Positions 13,501 to 24,870 of a stretch of 64,000 nucleotides of DNA are shown piece after piece. Each line of letters begins with the position of its first letter. The first letter of the stretch is position 1. The notes beneath the pieces are model-generated. The model did no database searches. It was not told the origin of the DNA and saw nothing but the letters and a program-made list of their open reading frames with translations. Location: contig OX387604.1 of the NCBI GenBank assembly GCA_947568835.1, positions 1,572,001 to 1,636,000 of the forward strand. The letters run 5' to 3'. Source of the DNA: Protonemura montana. Lineage: Eukaryota; Arthropoda; Insecta; Plecoptera; Nemouridae. The translations under genes were made by a program, and so were the position numbers.

Positions 13501-15351
13501 CACTCATGGTCTTTGCTAACAATCTTAACAATTTTTGTTGACTTGGTTTACGTTACGCGTTCATGACTGCGAGTTCATTGATTTGTTTCAATCAAGATCG
13601 AAGGAAAAATAAGCATTGTGTAAATGGATTTCTTTTCAGCTTAATCGTCTTGAAGGCTTAAGGCTTAAACGACACATTGATTGAAGACCAGATTGAGCTC
13701 AACGGAATGATCCAAGTCTTGATTTGTGTAAACTACGCTGTACAGTGCAAACAATAACTTCAAGGTTTTTAAACAATATTCAGTTACCTGTATTTACTAA
13801 AAATCTATTTTGTTCACCAAAACAAGCGAGGCCAAGCTAACAGAAATTTTACGATAAATTTGGATGTTTGAATGCCAGCCCCCCCGGCTAGAAAATGATT
13901 TCTCTATCCACATGAGCTGCAGGCAAAATAAGCAAACTAGCTTGGCCTCTACACATTCAGCCAAATGACTTGCTTTTGGTTGGTTTCAATAAAGATGGTT
14001 TCAAAAGTAATAAAAAAAAAAGCCATTCCTAGAAATTTTGCATGGCATGGCATAGAATCAGAATAGAATAAAATAAATAAAATAATGTGGATATCAAAAC
14101 CCCAAACAGATTACAAACTTGAAAAATGAATAGTAGCCATGATTTTGACAGAAAATGGAATCCTCAATTGCGCTTGCAGATCGCTCTGAAAGCCACGCAG
14201 TTGCACACACAAAAAACGTAGTTCGTGGCCAATGCCCATTGCGTGGTCGTGTGCTGAAGTTGCTATTAACTCTTACAGGAAAACATGTGCACGCACTACA
14301 ACTTCTCATTTATTCAAACAGATGCTCTAATCACACATTCTTATTTACTTCGTTTAATCATTTCAACCCCATCAGATGCTATCTAGACGAGCCAATAAAA
14401 TACGTATACATAGTAGTAAGGATCCTCGGCATACATTTAATTTTACTTGTAATCGTTGATGAAAACGTAAAGCTTGCAAGAAAAACTAGACCGCACCTCC
14501 GGCCCGTTCATCGACGAAAAAGACAGAAAGAGACAAGACAAAAAATACAGACAATCTCCATTGGCACCGGTGCGTAGTGCATATCGTAAGAGCCTGGCAT
14601 CTCTCGCTCCAAAAAGTAGGCGGAGCAACTTTTCTAACGCAGCCGTGCAAGAAGAGCCACCTAATGTTATATGTACAAATGCATGGACACGATAAACATT
14701 ATCAAACGAGCCAAGAGGCAAAGAGCGCGGTCACGTTCCCTCCACTCATTCATTCATTCTGCTAGCGCCTAATCCAGAAAATATTTACAAAGGGGATGCT
14801 AGTGGCTGCATTCTCCAAATCGCCCCACCAAGCTATCATTTACAGCAAGCCGTAGCAGGTCAGTCACAGTAGTTTAAACAACATTTTGTCTGATTCGATG
14901 CCATCCCGCGCCCAGCCACTACGTAAAGTTTACAAAATAAAAATCTTTCGAAAACTTCCTGGCAAGTAAAGGGTTAAGAATGGCGCTCGTTACGAGGAAC
15001 CCGCGCCTGCAGTCTAACGACATGCCAGTTTCTATACAGCATTTATCCCGTATCAAACACAACTGATCTTATAAAATGTTGCTCGCCGGAAGAAATTTCC
15101 ATGGTGCAAAGAAATCCTAGCCTATCGGCAAGTACCCATACACATAGTCCCCTCCGTAGAGCCCCGCAAACTAACAATCGAAAACATCCATACAAGTAAT
15201 CTTATACAAAGTAAATATTAGGTATCAAAAAGAAAAAGAAACTAATTCAGAATCACATATGGCCGGGCGAGCGGTTTCGCCGACCGATAGTCTGCCACGC
15301 GATCACTCACAGAATCTACACTGCGCGTGTCGCGTGCGGGCTACGAGGCTA

Positions 15352-15753
15352 TCATGTGTGCTGTTTCACAACGATCACCCCCGGCCGCTGCTGCTGTTGC
15401 TGCAGAGAGCGAGCCCCGCCGTTGCCAGCGAGCGTGTGGAACTGCAGGTAGGGGTTCATCTCCACCTTGAGCAGGCGATGCGCTACTTGCTGCTGCGTGG
15501 GCTCCCCCACGCCCCCCTCCTTCTTAGTCAGCGCCAAGGGGGCCAGCTGCCCAGCATGAGGTGGGACAGGATGCGGGGTGCCTCCCCCTGCGGTAGCAGC
15601 AGGGGGCTCGTCGCAGAAGAGGTGGTCGCCCTCGAGATGCCGAATAGCTTCAACAATTGTCTCGAGGTTCTGCCGCGAGGTGCTGTTTAGGAAAAGTCGC
15701 GCTTGCGGGATCACGTCCTCGCATGTCGGGGACGGCAGCCGCTCCACCTCAAC
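15352..15753 (-). CDS. TFAP4: TFAP4 exon 5 (terminal)
   Basis: It begins VEVERLPSPTCEDVIPQ, contains the AP-4 signature TSRQNLETIVEAIRHLEG and a Gln5 run, and stops after VVKQHT. The acceptor is CCGCAG|GTT. Confidence 0.93.
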   Translation of the reverse strand, partial: VEVERLPSPTCEDVIPQARLFLNSTSRQNLETIVEAIRHLEGDHLFCDEPPAATAGGGTPHPVPPHAGQLAPLALTKKEGGVGEPTQQQVAHRLLKVEMNPYLQFHTLAGNGGARSLQQQQQRPGVIVVKQHT

Positions 15754-18700
15754 CTGCGGAGATGAGACAAAGCAACAATCAATCCCCAGTCTTCGTTGAG
15801 TACATTGAAAAAGCAGAAGGGACAGAGATAAATAAACCGTATGAATAGGTCACTAATAGGTCACTTAAATTATAGGCCTAGTTCTGCCAATTTCTTTCGA
15901 GTCCCAATCTAGGTCATTAAGAAGTTCAAAATCTTACAAATGGGTCAAGTTGGGACAAATGGCAACAAGTTTGCTCACATTGAAAAAATATTGCTCTCGA
16001 GAAACTTCCTTTCCAATGGCTAGGGGCAGCTTGTACTGAAGGGCCCAGCAGCCTGCCCATTCCAAAAATTGGGGGAAAAAAATTGACTTTGTCATTGATA
16101 TGACAGACATACCCTTTTTTAGCTCGAGCTCTGAGAATTGACCTTATATAAAACCCTTAATCCGTTGCTAAAGCCCGAAATAGTTTGTATCAGTCTGGGA
16201 TGTCTCATTCCACTATATCTTTATAGAAATCGTAAAAATTTGGTCGAAAACGCCGGCGCTTGCGCTAGATCACTTCGTTTTTCGGTTTTACATCCCGCTG
16301 TGGCATTTTCACAGTGATTTGATCGGGTTTTAGTGGTGAAATGTTGAAAATTAACAAAAAATTAACGGAAAATATTCGACAACAATGCACTTTTTTGGTC
16401 ATTTCACCATCGAATTCGTAGCAACGGAAATATAAATTTTAGTGCAACCTTGAGCCCTGAATTTCCGTTGCGACGCTACAAAAAGGCTGGCAAAAAGATC
16501 TGTTCTGAGGAACTGAAATTGCTGAAATCAACTCAAATTTACACATCACTCTTATCTGTCACCTAACACACGGCAGCTGCCTACGCAGCGGGTGGGTCTA
16601 CTAGTGTTCATTTAAAAACCTAGTCTGCACCTAGAGCAGTCAGTGGTTGCTACTGAACAATTATTTTCTAGCCTGTACCAGTATACCAAACGTGAAGTTT
16701 AGCGCCAAAAGTACCTCGATCGATTTTTCCGCATGCTTTCGCTTCAGCAGCGCCCCTCTTTAATCAATAAATATTTAAATCTGCACTTTGGTCCTTGGTA
16801 TATAAGTTGTCCAAATTGCGCACTGTGCCTTAGGGTGCCAAACAACCAAAGAGGGGACAGACCTTTACCTTCGGCTCAGCCTTGATGGCAGCCTCCAACA
16901 CAGACGGCAGCCGCGGATCCATCTCGTCAGGATCCTGGTGCTCCGAGAGGGAGTGGCAGGGGGAGGCGGTGATTGGCATGGAAGGCGGCGGAGACGGCGG
17001 CATGTCAATCGTGGTGGTATGCCCTACAAGGGGCAGGGCGCAAGCAGTCACCACCTGCAGTTGGGCCACTGCCTCGTCTGCCTCGGCTTCATCCACGTCC
17101 ACCTCCAGCTCCGTGTCTGCCACCAGCTCGTGCTCCACGACCTGCAATACCAGTATAAGCGTCAAGGACAGGTTCCTAGTCTAGCCACAGATAAGCACAG
17201 ATACTGATGCATGCTTTGGGAGGTGGGTGCTAAGGCAGATAATGTAAAAAAGCCCTAACCCAAGGCCCAGGCGTCGAGGAACTTTTGATTTCTTTAAAAA
17301 CACTAAGTGAGCACTGTCTTAAGTTTGTAATAACTAAATATTTTGACATATTACTCACAAAAATTCTATCTAGAAGGCAACCTTGCAGTACTCTGCCATT
17401 TAATAACATCATAAATCTGGATGGTGAAAAAATGGTGGACAATGATTTTGCCACCTGCCAATCAAACCACTCATTCGATGGTTTCACGTATTATGTGCAA
17501 AGCGGCATAATTACTGCAGTCATAGCACAAGAATACGTTACATAGACCGCCTAGCTAAGTATCAATCAAGCAGGCACAAAAAGCTGGCTTCACTCGTGAC
17601 ACGACCAATTTGTTAGCTCACCTCTTGGTGGTGGTACTGCAGATGAACCTGCTGGGTGATCTCGCGAATCCTCTCCGGGTAAAGCTGGTGCTCCAGAGAG
17701 CGCACCTGGTCCTCCAGGTGCATGCGTAGACGGCGCTCTCTGTCCAGCTGCCCACGCACCTCGATTACGTCGCGCTCCCCGCCGTCGGGACAATGTGCCA
17801 AGATGGTGATGGGCTCCGGAGACATGGAACCGAGTCCCTCGTCGGAAGACTCGCTGGTCAGCAGAGGCAGGGAAGCCAGAGCCACCCCAGCGTCTAGCTT
17901 CCGCTTTTTCGCGCCGGTCACAGTCCCCGTTACAAGCCCCGTCGAATCGAGCTGCCCCTCGTGCTGGTTCACCAGACGCTTCAGCTGACAATTCTGCGAC
18001 AACAGGCTAGTCTTCTCCTGCTCCAGTTGGTAGATGTACTCGGCAGTCTGCTGCAAGATGGCTGCCTGAAACGTGACAAAGAGAGCATGTTCAGGAAGGA
18101 AATCGTAGCTGATAACTTGCTACAAGTGATAATCACAAACTTGAGCCACAGGAAGCAACTGATAATGTAATGTCCAAATATTTTTGACCTGGCCAATTAG
18201 CGATGTTGGTTTACTCATACCATACTCAGTCATAATTATGGGTATAGGTTTCACCGGGTTGCCACATGAAGTGGCGAATACAAGTCAGGGGTGCAAGGGT
18301 AACACAACATAGAAAAAAAGAAATTTACAAACTCTTTATTCTACTGTAGTTGCTCAGGTATGGTCCTAGCCTTGGACAAAATTTCAGAGCTCTTCTTTAA
18401 AGTGGCCTATGAGCAAACTATAAGGCATGTATTACGAATATAATGTATTTATAGTATTCCTTGGAATTTTGGTACATTTTGAAATGGAGATAGTTTTGCT
18501 TTTTACTGGTATGCATTTACTGGTACGTCATCCTCCAATGACAACATTTCCTTTCAATTGAAAACTTGACTCGGATAAAAAGAGCGCCATTAACATCAGT
18601 CGCTGCAAATTGTTTGCCTGAGGTGACATTTGTTGTGGCTAAGGCATGAAAGTGCAAGCGCAGATTTTCCAGTCGCTAGTCGGTAGCTGCGTGATAGTAC

Positions 18701-21700
18701 TCATGCAGGATAAGTGACCAGCCATACAAGCTTATACTATCCATTTTGACCAACCATTTTTACTGGTGGTTCCAATCCTGAAAATACTATCGTCATTATA
18801 TCTTCGGGCTCTATTAATAGTCCCCCCCCACCCCACCCGAGGGTGGGTCGGGTGGAGAGGCACGACGCGCCTAGCCTCCTGACGGTCTACGCTCAAGGTT
18901 GCCGTTGGTCTGCCGTGCGGAGCGGCGCACAGCCGCATTCTTAGCCTCCTCGCATTCCTGTCTCAGTCCTCCCCTCGTCGCCCCTGCCAGCTTGGTCAGC
19001 CGGTTGAGCCAGCCATCGCTTCCATTGACATACCCCCCCTCCCCCGGCCCTCTTTTCACAGCATGGCGGTCGACATCAGCTGGCTCCGCCCAAAGGACAT
19101 GGAGCCGGTACCCTACCGGCAAAGAATTAGGTGCGCGTGCACCGGACGCTGAACTGCAGCGGCACGTTGTAGCTAGCTTCAGTAAGCCCGTTTTCTCATC
19201 TGCTGACTACATCCATTCTTGCCCACGTCGCGTCAGGGCTAGCCAAGCGACGGCCGTGTAAAAATGCTGCTTATGGATGGACGAGGGGAACCATCTTTAA
19301 GTAGCATCGATCGGGGTGGAGCATTTGGCAGTCGCCCCGTAACACCATGAACGCGCACGACATTTCTTGAGGTTACATCTTTGGGGTTTGGCCCCAGTGG
19401 GCCTTCTTGCAGACAAGACGACACCAATCGCCAGGATGGCATCGCTACCCACGAGGAGCCCCAAGCGAACCGGCGGGGCAGCGTATCTATTTATAGTCTG
19501 ACCAGCCAGCCAGCCGATGGATGGGAGCCCGCCGTGGTATTGACCGTACTCCGTGTTGGCCCTGAGCCTGCCATGCCTCCCCCCCTTCCCCTCACGGTCC
19601 TCATGCCGCCCACAACCCCGGCGCCGCAAGAAGCCGCGACGCATAACACAGCTGTTCCATTTCACCTCCGCCCGATGCGCCGGGCTTGCTTCGCACAGGC
19701 ATCCAAGCCACCCGATGTTGTCACAAGCGGTGGATGGCAGGCGGCGCCGTAAGCATGGCTGGGCATGGAGCCTGACGTAAAGCTGTATCTTATCATAAAA
19801 CCGTCTCGATATGCAATTGCCAACAGTACCAGTCAGCACCAGCGCAGCCCAACAGCATCGTTATCTTTGTTTACGACAGCCAGCTGGCTCAGATCGCGTG
19901 GCACAGCATTGCGCTGAGAACGAGCTGCCGGCTAGACAGCTGATTTGCCGCGAGAGGCTAGCTAGCTCAGGCACTGGCACAACCCATGGCAAGATGAAAG
20001 CGAACGTATGGAACCAAAGGAACACCGACCAAGCTCCTCGCGGGGAAATGAAAGGAAGAGCATCAAGCCAATGCCCGTGACTTACGTTGTTAGTAGCTTA
20101 CTACCTACTCAAATATCTGCGTAGGATTTCAGAGGACGAATAGCGTGTCAAGAGTTCCTTGGACATCTTCAAACCCAATTTATTAGAGTCTTATCAAGAC
20201 AGCTCAAATAAATCTCCCCCGTCTAACGCCGATTTCACAGTCACTCAGAACCAAAATGGTATCCAAATACAAAGAAATTGCCGTAAGCACGTAAGCCGTA
20301 AGCACGAGTCAAATATTACGAATCCCTTAACCATGGATTGTAACTTGTACTTTGATTGTAATTAAAAGTCGAAAACTGTTACAACTATCAAGAATCATGT
20401 CATTCATATGGAGTCCATGCAATATACGCAGATTTTTTTACACCTCGGCGGACTAACATTAAAAAAAAAAACGCATACTCTTTGACGAGCCGTGCCATGG
20501 ACGTTCTCCGAAACTGTTCAGCCAAAAATATCGCTTTCAAAGTTGAATACCAATAGAACCTCAAAAACACATCTGACCAAAACTTCCAATTTCAGGACAT
20601 CGTTCATCCATTGATCTGATGATGTGCACGGATCTTGTAATACACCATCAGGTCTGAGCGAACGAACCCCTGATCCCGCCACTGAACACAATCCAGAGAC
20701 AGGCATGGGGATGTGGGGCTGATACGGATAACGCCCCAAAAATTCTAGTGCCAAAATAGAGTGCGAGTAGAAAATAACGCAAGTATTGCACACCTGGTCG
20801 ACAATTCTGGTCACAATGTTGTAGTATATAGTCGAAGGATCAAGTAACTAAGTGGCTGCCAGTGCTGCCATGGCCACGCCAGTAAACAATGGAATGTGTA
20901 GTGTGTAGACTGGTAGTAGCCGACAGCACACGTGTTAAGTCTGACATGGTAGTGCGTCTGTCCATTCACTGGCCCATTGATACGTCGTCGTCGCCGGAGA
21001 GGCATAGGAGAGGGAGGGGCACCCTTTGCTCCCTTTCCCGGGCACACAACTAGAAAATGTAAGAAGTGGCCAACTTGATGGCAAGCGGTCGGTGGTGCCA
21101 AGGCGGTCAAATGATTCCAGGTGAGCTCTTCGCTAACAAATCACGGGGTCGGACGATATTCCTTTCCGGAGAGCAAAGGACTCGTGCGTGGTGCATTTCG
21201 AGCTGTGTTGCATAAACACGGCCTCTGTGCAAGTCTTGGGGATGTCAACATGGTTTTACCTCCCAGCGCCCGGAGCGAACATTTTGGATTGTGGTGGCGG
21301 TTTTGGGTCGGGGCTAGACCCGGCTGTGCCCCCCCCCCCCCGTCCTCCACCATCACCCTGCGCGCGCCTACGTCTGTGGGAGCATAGGCCAGCAGCGAAC
21401 AAACTGACAGGAATCAATACTCCTTGTCTAGACCTCGCCAAAACCAGCCGAGAAATGTTGGCGTATCCACACACCCTCCGCCCTTGTGCACCCCCACCCC
21501 AACCCCGCCTGCGCTTCTCGACCCCTACCCTTGATGACCCGAACGAGCACTCCTCTCCCAGGCGGGAAGGGGCAATCTTAAAATCAACTCCCACACGAAT
21601 GTTCGGCAATTGAAAGCCAACGCACAATAGGAAGATATGTACCATTATTGCAGATTATATTTGTGATAGCTATAGGTACTAAAAAAAAAAAAAAAAAACA

Positions 21701-24700
21701 CAGACCCCTTAATCACTGGTACACCTATATATATTTGGCAGCCAGAGAATGTGGGAATACAAATCGACAACGGCTGCCCAAATTTGAGACAAACTGACAA
21801 AATTGCTTGAATCCCTGCGCAGGCGTTAGATCGTTGACTAGATCGATCGTAGATCACCCACTATTTTGTCATCGTGACCGAGCTTTAAATGGATTGTTAT
21901 CGGAGACCTTAGCGGATCATCGCTCAGTTTAGCTTTAGGGTGCATGGGTGTCTGCGTAGATGCAAGCCCACAGCGTACCCATAGTAAGTGGAAACCAAGT
22001 GTATATGATATTTTCAGAATAAGACCACCAGTAGAAATATAAAACGTACACCCAAACCATGAGGTCAATGTTGCTACAAGGCTGTGTCACCCAATTTTGC
22101 TTCTGTTACGAATTCCAAGAGTACTTTGGAGCATACAGAGATGGCAATAAGCAACTTACCTTGCTCAGTTTCTCGCCTTCGTGGTGTGGCAGCAGCGTGC
22201 GAAGCGACTGGAACCCAGCGTTGATGCTCTGCATTCGACGGCGCTCGTTAGAGTTCGCAATCTCCCGGCGGATCCTCTTCTCCTGATCCATGTTGTTGGG
22301 ATTGCCAGGAGATGCTGCACGGTCACTCAGTCTGCAAAGCAAATAGCCACAACATGGTCAAACCACCATCCAGCAGTAATCCCAGCTAGTTTGTTCCCGG
22401 GATCACGAACACCTAGCCTAACCAAGATGAATCGGAGATCAAGGCCATATTACTACTGCCCCTGGCATTATCAGTGATATCAGGACAAGGGCAAGCAGGG
22501 GTGGGGGATACATTCATAGAATGAGATATCAACACGCTTAGTTTGATTTAAGCTTTGCCAAGAGCAGCCAAGAGGAACAGTCATTCAACAGGAATCATCC
22601 AATTCTTGAAATGGCATGAGTATAATAATTGTGTCTGCTGCTAGCAAGTTATGAATCACGCCGCTCGGCGGGTCGAGACGTCAGCTGACCGCACAGCTGA
22701 TTGTTCAGCTGATAAGCGTCGCCGGCCCGTGGGATGGGCACTGTAATCGGCGATAACACAACGCTACTGTGAACATTTGACCCCATTCTAGGCTTTCGGG
22801 CAGGGTGCAAAATGTGACAAGCTGACAGCTCGATGTCAGCTGACTGCACAGCTGATTGTGCAGCTGAATGTGCAGCTGATCATGCCCGCTCGGCCGCCCG
22901 CCAGCAGCGTGCCCGCTTGGTGGGCACCGACCGACGCGGGCCCAAACTCCGCAAGGTCATCGCATAACAACAACATCGCGGCGAGCTCTAACACTGGCGT
23001 GATGGAACCTGATTGAAAAAATTTGATCATGGCTGCGATGAAAATAAATCACATGCCGATCTACCAAAAGTGATCTACGTTGAGATCCATATGGGATCAA
23101 ATCTGCCTACGACTCTGCGGCAGGAGGCGACAAAACACCCCCTCAAAAACGCAAAACAAACGAAAATCAAATTCTAACCAACCGATTAGTAATGTGCAAT
23201 CAATTAGATCATTGACTTGATCAACAATTTGATCGGAACATTGTTAGTACCTCAAGATATTGGACTCATTAATACCCTAAAAAGAAGAAGAAACATCGCA
23301 CGAGCCGTTTAAATAATTTCTCCCGATAGCTCGTGCTTGTAAACAATATCCAGAGACTGGGATTGTTGCCGAGGGTTTCTAGATTGAAGGGGTTTTAAAT
23401 ATCAATCCGCCGAGCTGGCAAAATATCTGCTCAATGTCATCATGGGCAACAGTCGCTGGCCGGCGAGGGTTAGCACCAACTAAGGAAATGCAAATCACCC
23501 CAGAATCAAAAACAATTGTTGCCGTCTAGCAACTGAGAGATGCTCTGGATTCCTATGATATATTTCGAAGGGTTTTGACGAAAGCGCCGAACTATAGAAG
23601 AATTAACTGAACTGTAGAGTTTGGTAAGAACTCGCGAGCATAGTTCGGTGCATTCGTTGGTAAAGACTGTCCAATCCGAATCCTTCAGCGGGTCACATGA
23701 GAGCAACCAAATATCCTATCATCATCCCTACTCTCCATGAAAGCGTTTCTAGCACAGAACGTCTCTTCAGTCCAACAATAATTTAACTAGATACCAACAA
23801 TACTTTTACTGAACTGCTACCCGACGTTCATTCTGTACGTGACAGCAACAATGAGCTGTCATTTTTCAACTTCGAAGTCAATGTTAGTCTCATAAACACA
23901 AACCCTTCTAATAAGAAGAACCCTGAAATACGAGAAAAACAGTAGAGGCGTTTTTCGTATATTTTAAGTTAACTTAACCATTTTAGTGCGTACCTAATAT
24001 ATAATAAAATAGGCATACTATCATTTTGTGGCATGTAAAGAATAAAAATACGCAAAAAATAATGCGTAGTTAGAGAAAAGAAATCCAATTGAATCATATA
24101 AAAATATCCTATAAACATTCTATATCATCTCCGACACTACCTGCGCAAAAATTGACGTTGCATAAAAAAATGTGTTCGCTGCAATCAATCATATCGATCA
24201 ATTATTATGCCACAAATGAGCTGAATAGCTTTGTTGTTGGCGGCGGCTGGGACGCTCATGCACGGGATAGCTACACCCGCATAGTTTACAAGTTTCCTAC
24301 ATATAAGCAAAGCTGCTTTTAGCCAGGAAATATTATTATTATATCATATGTTTAGAATGACGCTGGTGATTCATAACGATAGCTAAGTGTTGTCCGGTAC
24401 CAATCCATTTACAAAGGTTATATTGGAAAAACATGGCGAGCAAACAGCTGAGTTTGTCGGCTGGCTGGTGAATCGAACCAGCCAGCCGTTCTCGTAAACG
24501 CCCTAGCTTCTGAGTACAGCTTGGCTGCCATGCTTCCGATAATACGACCTGCGCCGGTTGCCAATAACCCAGTTGACAACCGCACTAAAGCCCAGTTGGA
24601 GATAACATGATGCGCATAATATTTATCTTGCATGTCAGTACAAATATTGCATTATCTAGCAATCTAATATCGCCTAGTGGGGCCAGTAATAACGTGGACA

Positions 24701-24870
24701 CCCACCCACCGGGATCGCGTCATGGCATGGCATGGAGTAAGGTCGGCGGGCCGTCGGCTCAGTGTGCGTCGTGAGATTGCTTACCTGCATAAACTCCCGA
24801 TCACTTCTTCATCTGGATGATGCAACTCATCCAGGCACCGCTGTTCTTCACTCCGATTAAACACTGACAT
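15352..24870 (-). CDS. TFAP4: Transcription factor AP-4 homologue (bHLH-leucine zipper), 5 exons, complete
   Basis: Five exons (24870-24785, 22331-22160, 18065-17622, 17141-16869, 15753-15352) join in phase to 458 residues. AP-4 is a nuclear bHLH-ZIP factor that homodimerises and binds symmetrical CAGCTG E-boxes; the fly gene is cropped. Residues 22-28 match the conserved EVIGSLC leader. The basic region and HLH span about residues 46-105 (RIRREIANSNERRRMQSINAGFQ is near-identical to vertebrate AP-4). They are followed by a first zipper (EYIYQLEQEKTSLLSQN) and a second coiled coil (about 190-230, EDQVRSLEHQLYPERI). DEGLGSMSPE and SRQNLETIVEAIRHLEG (about 350-367) are further AP-4 signatures. 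An acidic, Pro-rich segment lies at 235-325 and a short polyGln near the C terminus. It is longer than human AP-4 because of the acidic insert. Tandem with Sfmbt, which lies about 3.9 kb upstream. Confidence 0.97.
16869..17141 (-). CDS. TFAP4: TFAP4 exon 4 (acidic and proline-rich segment)
   Basis: It codes for 91 residues. The first third is very acidic (ELVADTELEVDVDEAEADEA) and the middle is Pro/Ser/Thr-rich. Both junctions are phase 0 (acceptor TTGCAG|GTC, donor AAG|GTAAAG). The segment is poorly conserved against vertebrate AP-4 and is assigned by splicing phase and position. Confidence 0.87.
17622..18065 (-). CDS. TFAP4: TFAP4 exon 3 (helix 2, zippers)
   Basis: It begins AAILQQTAEYIYQLEQEK and ends in the second coiled coil at QYHHQE. 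It includes a basic KKRK tract and the conserved SSDEGLGSMSPE motif. Acceptor is TTTCAG|GC and donor is GAG|GTGAGC. Confidence 0.95.
18700..21620. other. GC-rich, CpG-rich blocks inside TFAP4 intron 2
   Basis: Intron 2 (18066-22159) contains two GC-rich blocks, about 18810-20080 and 20980-21570, set in AT-rich DNA. They hold long C runs, and long frames are open by composition on both strands, but I see no splice-flanked recognisable exon. They could be intronic regulatory DNA, an alternative promoter or an old insertion. Confidence 0.5.
22160..22331 (-). CDS. TFAP4: TFAP4 exon 2 (basic region, helix 1 and loop)
   Basis: It encodes the DNA-binding basic region ERRIRRE-type block, ANSNERRRMQ, helix 1 and the loop up to GEKLSK. 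Acceptor is TTTGCAG|A and donor is AAG|GTAAGT. The exon boundary after LSK is where vertebrate AP-4 continues AAILQQTAEY. Confidence 0.96.
22682..22878. promoter_or_regulatory. TFAP4: Two 12-bp-phased arrays of CAGCTG E-boxes in TFAP4 intron 1
   Basis: CAGCTG occurs at 22682, 22694 and 22706, and again at 22837, 22849, 22861 and 22873. Within each array the spacing is exactly 12 bp. The two arrays share the start TCAGCTGACYGCACAGCTGA and lie 155 bp apart, so the second looks like a duplicate of the first. CAGCTG is the recognition core of AP-4, the product of this same gene. The positions and spacing are read directly; binding and autoregulation are inferred. Confidence 0.7.
24457..24487. repeat. 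12-bp perfect inverted repeat with 7-nt loop
   Basis: CGGCTGGCTGGT and its exact reverse complement flank GAATCGA. On the minus strand the loop and inner stem read GGTTCGATTC, a match to a tRNA B-box (T-arm), so this may be a relic of a tRNA-derived element. No A-box partner was recognised. Confidence 0.7.
24785..24870 (-). CDS. TFAP4: TFAP4 exon 1
   Basis: It codes for MSVFNRSEEQRCLDELHHP through EVIGSLC plus two bases (AG) of a split Arg codon, with donor CAG|GTAAGC. The ATG sits about 128 bp downstream of an E2F-like site and E-box, which fits a promoter-proximal first exon. Confidence 0.93.

Larger units (their letters stand above)
8669..15351. other. Intergenic DNA between SERHL-like gene and TFAP4
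   Basis: No convincing exon. AT-rich for most of its length. It contains a degenerate relic of the tRNA-SINE tail (10317-10375), an imperfect hairpin (10491-10537) and short frames without recognisable motifs. The right end (about 14.1-15.35 kb) is probably TFAP4 3' untranslated sequence. Non-coding 5' exons of the hydrolase may lie near the left end. Confidence 0.5.

Noticed and set aside
19297-19839. 180-codon minus-strand frame in TFAP4 intron 2
   Set aside because: It lies in a GC-rich block where stops are rare. There is no recognised motif, the opposite strand is also open, and the TFAP4 join across this intron is unambiguous.
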